DNA of 64,000 nt from Aquila chrysaetos chrysaetos (Eukaryota; Chordata; Aves; Accipitriformes; Accipitridae). A program made the position numbers and the translations under genes. The notes below the pieces were generated by a model. That model was given only the letters and a program-made list of their open reading frames with translations, ran no database searches and was not told where the DNA came from. The stretch lies in the NCBI RefSeq assembly GCF_900496995.4, contig NC_044009.1:42679505-42743504 (forward strand). The letters are read 5' to 3'. Positions 56,001 through 64,000 of this stretch are shown here, one piece after another. The stretch's first letter is position 1, and every line of letters begins with the position of its first letter.

Positions 56001-59000
56001 GTGCGAAGGACTCCTTTGCCTCTCCATCCTTAGAGGACATGATTGCCAGGTGCATCCTTAAGAGACACCCAGTTCAATTTTTTAGCCTGGTTGCTGGCAA
56101 AAAAAAGATATGCCCCAAATGAAAACACAAGGTAATACTTCAGTATTTCTGATTAACCCACTTGCTTAGCTATCCTATGTCTTCGCTTATGTTTCGGTCC
56201 TTCAGGGTTCACGTGTGGAGCACTAAGTGTGGTGTAACCCACTGAGAGGACACCACGCGAGCCAGGGCTGGTGGCAGTACCTACCGGCAGCAAGTGACAA
56301 TCAGTGCTATGCCCATGATAAGCAGAAGTCCCCCTCCTGCAGCCGCGATCACCACAGTGATGAGCTGATACGCTACAGATGGGAAAGAAAAAGATTCACT
56401 TAGAAACAGCCATGCGGTTGTAAATACTAATGTAAACATATCCACAGTCCTCATGCAAAGGGATTAACTGTTTATTTCCCATCTTCCCTCCCTCTGTTAG
56501 CAATACTGCCTTAAATTTTCAAGTGAAATGAATGGAGTTGGTGATCTCCTGCTGAAGGAAGAACAAGCTCTTGTTTGCCTAGGGAATGGATTTCTTTCAC
56601 TGACAGAGCAGAATAATTCAAATCATATTTCATGGATTCAACTCCAAATATCTCACTACAAGAGTGCCCACTATATGTGCTATCATGACAGACTATCCAG
56701 AGAAAGGAGATTGCCTATCCTTAGGAGATAATATTAAGTCAACTTTGTCAAAGAAGGTCAACAAAATAATTTTCAACAGAAATGAAGGAAAAAAAAACCA
56801 CTGACGAGAGTAGCATGTACCTACTGCATTTTAGACATAGTCATTTGCAATTACTTGTTTCAAATTTCCCATTTCTGACGCTGTGGAGATTAAAAGAAAC
56901 AAAACTCAGTACTTACGGTTTCCACAGTTGAATCCACCTAAGCCAAACGGGCAGCTGGTGACAGAAAACAACAGGGAGTTTCAGCGGCTTAGTTGTGCCA
57001 ACAGGTCACCACAGCAATATTAAGAAGGACAGCGGGGTAGGAGAAGGGCACGACAGTCACCATACCTCACACAGGTCTCGTTTTCCAGCTTATATCCATC
57101 TTCACAGGCTAAAAACACAGACGAGAGAAGGGCCGTGAGCACCGCGCAGTGGTGCAGGGGAGGCATTTCCCATCGCCGCTTCCCACGGCAGCCTCACCCC
57201 AAACAACCTTGCGGACCGACGAGCCGGTCTGGGCTGCTGGCACAGCAGGAATGCGATGCACTCTGACGTGATGCAATATCTCCTCTGGTTTAGGCAAAAC
57301 ACCATGCACTTAAATTCACCTCCAGCTGGCTTTGACGGGACCATTTCAGGGCTTCCCGGCAGAGCTAGCGTGGAGCGTGGCACAGGGTGGGGCAGCTGGT
57401 AACGTAATTCCCAGCAGAAAACTCTTCTTGCCCAAATGTAAACTCACTGCACGCTTGCACAGCTTCCCACAAAACAGCAGTGTAAAAAACCTGCGAGTGT
57501 CTCCAGTTCTTGTTTTGAAACCTCATTTGAGCAGTGCTACTTTAGCATTGATGCACGTTATTAATTACTTTTAAATGTTAGGATTGCAACAAAATGTTAT
57601 GCAAACACAGCCGGGGTAACCCAAAGTGGTGCGGTATGTTTTGCCTCATGTCACCTTTTTTTCTTCTTTCAAATTTGGAGCTAAATCAAATTTTGAAATA
57701 TCATATTTTACTATAGAATAGAAATTAAATTTACCAGGTCTAAATAACCCAGAAAACTGCTATGTACAAAATGTTGGTGAAAAACTGAAACCATCGCTTC
57801 AAAATAAAATAATTTCTGTGCTTATGGACAGGTATCTGATCACCTGAATTATCTGAGAAAATTATACTACCCTTCTGATGAACAGCAAAGGTGGTGATAC
57901 GCTGGACATACAATTATGAGCTTCAGATTACTGCTAAGATCACCGCTTTTCTCAGCAACAGTCCCACCAGAGCTCCTGCAGATCTGCTGCCTTTTGCAGA
58001 GGCAGCGAAGGTGGTCGCTCAAACACCTGAGTACGAGTGACATGGATGGAGTCGCTTTGGGCAGAGGGACAAGCCAGGGCCAGCACATGCAGCAGCCCTT
58101 GGGGGTCTGCAAGACATCACCCAGGGGTCTGGGAAACCCCTGCAGCACACTCCACAGGGAATAAAACTAGATTGTTAAGTGAAAACAAAAATGCTCATGG
58201 AATTTTTTTTCTCCTCAAACATGATATGCTTAAAAATGGTGAGACAGCAGCTCTCAAGCCCTCTTCTCTCGCTCTCTAACCGCAGGAAAATCCCACAGCC
58301 AAAAGCTTGGGTGCTCTCTAACCTCAGCAAGTGCAAGGAAATCTGCGGGGAGAGGAGGGGGCTTCCAGCAGACGTCCCAGCTAAGCAGCAGCAAAGCCCT
58401 CACCTTCTCCTCTGCTGCTCCCAGCACACCAGATGCCTTTTTCCCTCTGGCACAGCCAGTGACTGTATTTTCAGAAACACTTAGCCCAGAAAGGGGAGGA
58501 AGGAAGAAAAGAAGGACAAACATGTAACATTGTCCATTAGGACAGGCTGGCAATATCATAGTAAACCAAGAGAGATCACTAGTATTCTGGCTGGATTCAG
58601 AATTTTATGGCTCTTCCAGCATCAATAACAAGTGATATTGATGCCAGCAGGGAGCAATGTGACTGTGACCTCCCCCTCATAATACAGGTCACAGAACTTC
58701 CCTGAATTTAATTCCAGTTTCAAATCAAATAGTTGAACTGGAGCTACATTTTAGAGAACCATCCAAGATTGATTTTAATATTTTCAGTGACAGACAATCA
58801 ACCACAGCCCTGGGTCAGATGCTCATAAAGTTAATTTCCCCAGCCATTAAAAACATTCACCTTCTTTCTGGTCTGAATTATCCCAGTGTCAAATTCCAGC
58901 CTTTGGATGTTTACTTGCTAGATTGGAAAAGGTTATATGATCACATTTCTCCTCCTCACCATCAAATCACTCATTTGCCTTTAATAAAGCCAAGTGCACT

Positions 59001-62000
59001 GAGATCTTTGAGTCTCCCTCGTTATTGCAGCTTTTCTCTGAACGCTCACAGGTTCTCTTTGACCCTTTTGATTTCTGATTCCCAGAAATAGATGTCGCAA
59101 GCCCAGGGATAACAAAACTTCCCTTCTTCTGCCTGCCCATGCCCCCTAAATGCACCCAGGGACCATATTAGCCTTAGAAGCCAGAGCTGCGGACCTCTTC
59201 TTTACCTGCTAGGCCCCTTAGCAGCTCTGCCCAAGTCTCTGCTTTCCAGGAGATGCAACCCACAGTGTGCCTGGCACTCTGCTCTTGGATGCCCTGCCTT
59301 GCTTGTGGTCATATTGAAATACTGTTTGCCTATATACCATTTATTAAGCGTCTCATGTTACTCAGCATATCATTTTCCCCACGCGGTGTGTGGACATAGA
59401 TGAGTGATGCAGTCACATATTGAATATTGCAGCTCTAGGCACAGACTTGCCATAGCAACTGGCACCAGCGATGATGGGAGGGCTGATGTCCACGACAACT
59501 GGTCTTGCACCCCTTTCTCTTCCCTATATAGCACCGCTACTCTTCCACTATCTCTTTCACTCCATTTAATCTCCCAGAGCTGGGGATGGGGAGAGTGAGG
59601 CTCTTTACGTAGCACCCCTGCTGCCTCTCATCATGATGCTTTTTGCACTGGATTTCTTTTTCTCTCTCCAAGATGGTTTCTCTGAAGTCAAGGAAGAGAC
59701 AAGAAGTAACTGGACAAGAGTTAAGAGCCTCAGTCAACAAACAGCCAGGGCAAAAGTAGTAAATCCCAAAGGATCCTGACTCATTCATAACACCGAGGTA
59801 TCAGCAGAATGAGACTGGATGGGTTGCTCCTTTCACTCACTAACAAAAGCAGACCGAAAACATTATGGAGCAAATGTTCTACCAAAGCAAGCCACAAGAT
59901 CAGGCAATAACAAAACCTGCACTGAAGGGGATGGAGGCATCACCTCGACAGCTCGCTGGAGTTGCCTCCTCTAATGAGTGCAGCAGCCCCGTGTACCCCA
60001 GCCCCAGCCTGCCACTTGTGCGTTGGGAAGGCGTGGAGGAGCTTACAGGCGGATCCTGGAGCCCAGCCTAGTCTCACCCCTCAGCCCTAGCCCAATAATG
60101 TGTGTAGGGCACATACACCTTGAGTGGTCTCAAAGCTGGAGCCGTGCCTTGGGCAGGAGCAGTCCTGGGACCCCATTGGCACACAGCTCTCAGGCCTGGA
60201 GGCTATAGGGGCAGTAAAGAGGAAAAGCAAGGTCCTAAACGTGCATCTCTGTCTTAAACACTCGGTACTTATGTCTTTTCCTCTCCTCACCCTGCCTTTT
60301 CCTGCCCCTTTGCTTTCTCCTCTGGCATCTTTCCTGCTCCTTTGAACATGCTCCCAGGAGAGCTTGCGCTGTCACACTCACTCAGCAAGCTTTCAAACAC
60401 AAGCAGGGAACAGAGGAAAGGCTTAAGTGTCAGGGGCCAAGCAAAGCTATCAAGTTCTCCTTTTCTACTCGGGATTCCTTTGCCTTTGCCTTTGCCTTTG
60501 CGAAAGAGGTTCAGGGGTCTCTTTGGAAACCTGCTTTGCTGCTCCTTGCTTAGCTCCAGAAATGCTCTGTACTATTAAAAATAGCATGCCCTTGAAAAGC
60601 TGGCACATTGGATTTGTTGCCCTGTTTCTAAAACAGCCCTGAAGATACAGGGAAGGTTGAAAACCAGCAACGACCCAGAGATGATGGAACTGCACACCGA
60701 GAGGTATCACGGCCAACATGTCAAAACTCCTGTGGCTCAGAGACCCAACCCTTCCTTGGTCCAGGGGATGCTTTTACGAGCATGGCCCGGGGGACACACA
60801 CTGGAGGGCAGGACAGAACAATCCCTGGAGGTTGGGGCGGCTGATCCCCTGTGCCCCAGCTGCTCTCCCAGCTGCACCCGCCTTCCCATGGGGGAGACCG
60901 GACAGGGCAGCACAATAGCCATTTCCCTCTTTGCAAATGCTGTAATTGGAGTTACCGTGCTACATTTTCATGACCCACAATGAGGGTCGGATGCTCAGGA
61001 GACCTCGGTTCCTGTTTAGTCACTAAGAGGGCAGAGATTTTCAAAGAGGCTGGCATATTGTATGCTATATTTAGAAAACAGCCCTAAATACCAAATGAGG
61101 GCCATAGCTTGGCTTTTGAAAAAGCCTTTAAAAATCCCAACCACCTGGCTTACCCAGATGGGAACAAAGTGATGCTGAAAATCTGTCATCTTGCTGGAGC
61201 GTGGCACCATGCAGTCAGTGCTACCCTCGTGCCACTACACTGCAGCCTAAATCCTGCATCAACCCTGTCCCTCAGACACTCTCAAGATGGTCAATAAGAT
61301 GTTTCCTACTGACAGCAGTGAGCTGAAGGTGGAGTTGAGGCCTCACTGCGTGCAGATAGGATTTTTTATATTTTGCACAGCAAACAAGACTTGTAAGTAG
61401 GGAGTAACCACATGTACAAGTTGTTAGATCTTTTAGCCCTCTGCAACCATCGCTTCAGAGTGTCTCACAGCCTTTCAGGTATTTATCTTCACAACACTGC
61501 TTGGCAAAAGACAAGGACGAGAAAAATGGAGTAACTCGCCCTGGTCCTCACCATTGATGATGATGCAAGAATTGGGCAAAAGCCTTCCAGGTTTCAGCTC
61601 AGCTCCCCACTCACTACATAAGCCCTTCTCTGCCTTTCAAGGGTCAATGGAGATGGTCAGTATTTCCTAATAGAAATCCTTCCCCCAACATACAAGATGA
61701 AGGGAGGGAAGGAAAACACAAAGGAGCAAGGTTTCGCCTGGAGCCATGACCATGACCTGGGACCCAGAGATGCTCATCTCCAAGATGTCCATCCCAGAGC
61801 CTGCAGCACAGGAGTTATTTCCGAGCATATTTTTCTCACTCTCTGATCAGATTTGGAATCGACAAAGCATCTCCTCCTATTTCAACAGCAACCCAGCAGA
61901 TGCTGCCAGAAGCAATATATAAAGACCACTGCAATTCTTATTGATATGTCATCAGAAAACTGCCTTTCTTAAGAAGCCCTGCAACAACCACTGGAACTAG

Positions 62001-62731
62001 GGAATGGACACCCTGATCTTACAGAAGTCATTTTGACCACTGGCATGCAGACAAAGACCTTGTTTAAAATGTAGGAAAAACTTATTTCATTATCTGAGGA
62101 GCAGCTAAAAAATAATAACATAACCCTTAAGCTTAAAATCTCTGTTAGGAACCCAGCTGAAAAATAAATTCATAATCATTTTCAGATACTTATTTTAAAA
62201 ATATTGATGATGTATTAATATAAGCTTGTGAGTTTAAAGCAATTCTTCTAAGTTCGCTGAGAGTTCAGACAAAATCAAAACAGGCAGAGACGCACGTCAT
62301 CTCTGCTCTGTGCCACTGAACTGGAGCCCAAAGCAGTCGGGCCCCTTTCTGCTTCTTCTCAATCACTGTGACTCACAGCGTGCTCCAGAAAGAGATAATA
62401 TTATTCCTAGAGAGAGACTGTATCTTCAGCGTCTGCTGAAAAGTCCCCTAACTAAATAAAAGAAATTGGAGCTGCTAATATTTATTCATAGTATTGAGCT
62501 TCTTACATGCACAGAGATACACACACACACTCATTTCCACTGGAACAAAAAGTTTAAGCAAAATTCAGGCAACACATGCCACATAAAGAGCAGTACCTCT
62601 GCAGGAGTGGTCCATCTTGTTGTATTTGAAGTACCCACTTTTGCATTGGCAGAGCGCGACTCCATCGAAGTCGGTGCATTCAGAAGTTTCCTTGTCGCAT
62701 TCGGGGTCTTTCTGCTTGCACAAGCTGCCAA
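52867..62731 (-). CDS. HEG1: HEG1 (heart development protein with EGF-like domains 1), C-terminal six coding exons
   Basis: HEG1 is a single-pass endothelial surface protein. Its cytoplasmic tail binds the KRIT1 FERM domain to stabilise endothelial junctions and shape heart and vessels (CCM pathway). Six exons in matching phases encode 208 complete codons plus a stop: a six-cysteine EGF-like segment (GSLCKQKDPECDK onward), ACEDGYKLENETC, CPFGLGGFNCGN, the transmembrane segment, and a 108-residue tail ending RRRDYF. The tail is almost identical to human, the strongest conservation in the window. The mucin-like extracellular region, earlier EGF domains and SEA-like part are beyond the right edge. 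The five introns range from about 110 bases to 5.5 kb. Confidence 0.97.
54646..54820 (-). CDS. HEG1: HEG1 penultimate exon: cytoplasmic tail
   Basis: 175 nt, phase 2 in, 0 out; acceptor ATAAACAG, donor TTCG/GTATCT. Contains KNKNDISKLIFKSGDFQMS and ENGSTKNLLQMTDVYYS, nearly the same as human. Confidence 0.97.
55060..55200 (-). mobile_element. CR1 LINE fragment in a HEG1 intron
   Basis: The plus-strand phrases gagcaacctgttccactgcc, ttggtgaaagaatttttccc and cagtttgaacctc follow the antisense of the conserved 3' part of avian CR1 elements. It is 5'-truncated and diverged. Confidence 0.65.
56285..56372 (-). CDS. HEG1: HEG1 transmembrane exon
   Basis: 88 nt, phase 1 in, 2 out; acceptor ATCTGTAG, donor CCG/GTAGGT. 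Encodes PYQLITVVIAAAGGGLLL continuing to ALIVTCCR. Same length and phase as the MUC13 transmembrane exon. Confidence 0.97.
56917..56954 (-). CDS. HEG1: HEG1 38-nt CPFG exon
   Basis: 38 nt, phase 2 in, 1 out, acceptor GTCACCAG, donor AACC/GTAAGT. Encodes CPFGLGGFNCGN. Same size and phase as MUC13 exon 12. Confidence 0.96.
57066..57108 (-). CDS. HEG1: HEG1 43-nt exon
   Basis: 43 nt, phase 1 in, 2 out; acceptor GTTTTTAG, donor GAG/GTATGG. Encodes ACEDGYKLENETCV, the stretch that is ACEDGYRLENETC in human. Confidence 0.95.
57109..62596 (-). other. HEG1: HEG1 intron, about 5.5 kb
   Basis: Between the 43-nt and 135-nt exons. No further exon is needed for the frame and none is recognised. Contains the LINE relic at 58640-59085 and a (TTTGCC)4 run at 60478-60501. 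The rest is unique sequence. Confidence 0.8.
58640..59085 (-). mobile_element. ancient CR1/L3-type LINE relic
   Basis: The plus-strand text follows the antisense of old CR1/L3 elements along its length: a cttccctgaatttaattcc phrase, agattgattttaatattttc, attaaaaacattcacc, and agatctttgagtctccctcg with the following ctctgaacgctcacaggttc. It is strongly diverged and non-coding, inside a HEG1 intron. Confidence 0.7.
62597..62731 (-). CDS. HEG1: HEG1 EGF-like exon
   Basis: 135 nt, phase 1-1; acceptor TTCCCAACAG, donor AGAG/GTACTG. Encodes GSLCKQKDPECDKETSEC and then a GVALCQCKSGYF core, six cysteines in EGF spacing. Matches the human membrane-proximal EGF-like segment. Confidence 0.96.
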
Positions 62732-63824
62732 CTGTTGGGAAGAGGCAGCCAATATCAGCCCAGTTCTCTCTGAACCCACCGTTGTGCACATTTGCTTTCC
62801 CCAGGCATCACATTCAGCTCATGTGCTGCTTTAATCTCTTTTCTTTTTTTTTTAAATAATATTTGTTCCATTAGGAGACAGTCAACATTACACAATGTCA
62901 GCATTTCTTACGTATCTACCATCATTCGTACAGGCAAATAGAGGGGGCAAGTAATAAATGCTTCAGCTTGGAGGCAGAAGGAGAAATGAAAAAGAAAAAC
63001 TTGGTTTGGCTCAAGCTGAAACACATTCACCCCCTGAGACAGTTCAACAGATCAATTTTTAAGTTCATAGCAAGCAAAACATTTTGCTCAGCCCAAAACA
63101 ATTTTTTTTCCATTTCAGTATTAAGCACTGCATTTCTTAATTTTTCAAACAAAGAATTTGTCCTTTCATTTACATTACTTTGAAGCAGTGTTTTACTTTA
63201 TAAAGTCAGATTTGTTACAATGAGTATTCAGCAAAACTGTGGGTAAATGATGATAATTGTGTCATCGAATTTACATTTTTGACTGGGAGGTCAGACTAAA
63301 TGGAATGAACAAATGAAAAGATATTCATGAGAAATAGGATTTTATGGAAAATATGTCACTCATTTGGCATTGACCTTTTATAAACCTCTCCCTGTTAGAT
63401 GCATCATCTTTTTTTTTTTTTGATCTGACATCTTTTCATTAAGTACTTACACAAGAACATAACTTGTTTCTTATTCTGCTTATTTCAGGTCAGAAATAGA
63501 CTTTACCAGAAGCACTGTATCAGAGGTAATATCAGGCTAGATATAATCTGAGTGGGTCTACCAAAATAATTTAATGCAATCCGTGGTGGAGTGTGGCTTT
63601 AAAATATGGCACGTTAAAATACAAGCACATGCTAAATTTCTCATCTTCATGTTTACTTTGCCAAAACGATCCGACTACACCCAGGCTAAGCACTGCCGCC
63701 CTTCATCCTCAAAGCCAAACCTCGAAGCCTCGAACCCCAAAGTCACAGAGCTCTGCATGCAGAAGTCTCCCTGCAGGAGCCCATCTTTCAAGGGTGCTCA
63801 CTCCCTGCGTCCTGCAGGTACCTC
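62732..63824 (-). other. HEG1: HEG1 intron (left part); no exon recognised
   Basis: AT-rich to about 63660, then GC-rich. The preceding HEG1 exon, which must end in phase 1, was not found here and should lie beyond 64000. Contains poly-T runs near 62850 and 63410. Confidence 0.6.
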
Positions 63825-63998
63825 TCACGCCCAAATCTCCTCTATCACTCCCTTGGAAAGGGAGGACCAGGAGGTGCAGGGCACGGGGCCGCCACCACCG
63901 ACAGGGTCCACCTGGAGAAGGTCCTGCACAACACTGATGTACTTCTCCAGGTCTCTCTGTGCCACAACCACGTTCCCCTTCAGCAGGTAGAAGATCGG
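63825..63998 (-). CDS. unidentified open frame running off the window edge
   Basis: A 57-codon frame open at the right edge reads PIFYLLKGNVVVAQRDLEKY and then ISVVQDLLQ, ending at TGA 63827-63825. Codons up to Gln end mostly in C or G, unlike the surrounding AT-rich intron, and look like real coding sequence. The latter part (VDPVGGGGPVP...) looks like read-through, and a weak donor (CCAG/GTGGAC, exon edge 63912) sits between. I do not recognise the protein. It does not match HEG1 as I know it, and its phase 0 end does not fit the next HEG1 exon. It may be a retrocopy, an exon of a nested gene or chance. Confidence 0.3.
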   Translation of the reverse strand, partial: PIFYLLKGNVVVAQRDLEKYISVVQDLLQVDPVGGGGPVPCTSWSSLSKGVIEEIWA

Positions 63999-64000
63999 TA

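Overview
The window looks like a piece of a bird genome. Genes are split into small exons with GT-AG introns, intergenic DNA is AT-rich with a sharp CpG island, there are CR1-type LINE relics, and one solo LTR belongs to a family I know from many bird genomes. All coding evidence lies on the minus strand and has the order ITGB5 - MUC13 - HEG1, the order and orientation known for human 3q21.2, so this is a conserved synteny block. There are no prokaryotic features, CRISPR arrays or tRNA/rRNA genes that I can support.

Layout. 1-4085: probably the start of ITGB5 intron 1. 3640-4490: CpG island with a candidate ITGB5 first exon (4086-4192), whose start codon and signal-peptide core are in different frames. 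4500-4856: long alternating purine/pyrimidine (CA/CG) tract. 4857-17000: intergenic, with a solo LTR (10856-11451) and an old CR1 relic (about 12490-13260). 17882-40935: complete MUC13 in 15 coding exons that splice into one open frame of 446 codons (signal peptide, four mucin repeats, EGF, SEA, two EGF, transmembrane segment, cytoplasmic tail). 41006-41056: MUC13 promoter with a TATA-like box and a perfect CRE. 42580-43540: isolated GC-rich island. About 46350-52866: likely HEG1 3' UTR. 52867-62731: last six coding exons of HEG1, with the rest of the gene beyond the right edge.

The most striking structure is inside MUC13. The 57-nt exon that encodes one 19-residue Ser/Thr-rich mucin repeat lies in a genomic unit of about 1.2 kb, tandemly repeated about 3.6 times and nearly identical from copy to copy (33450-37765). 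Each copy keeps its splice sites, and the exon is symmetric (phase 1-1), so every gain or loss of a unit adds or removes one glycosylated repeat without breaking the frame. The mucin domain is thus built by duplicating whole exon-plus-intron units rather than by a VNTR inside one exon.

MUC13 and HEG1 share the same 3' architecture: a 38-nt CPxG exon (phase 2-1) followed by an 88-nt transmembrane exon (phase 1-2). This suggests they are tandem paralogues. Both products are single-pass surface glycoproteins, MUC13 on mucosal epithelium and HEG1 on endothelium, where its C-terminal tail binds KRIT1. ITGB5 encodes integrin beta-5. The three are neighbours, but nothing in the sequence shows that they act in one pathway.
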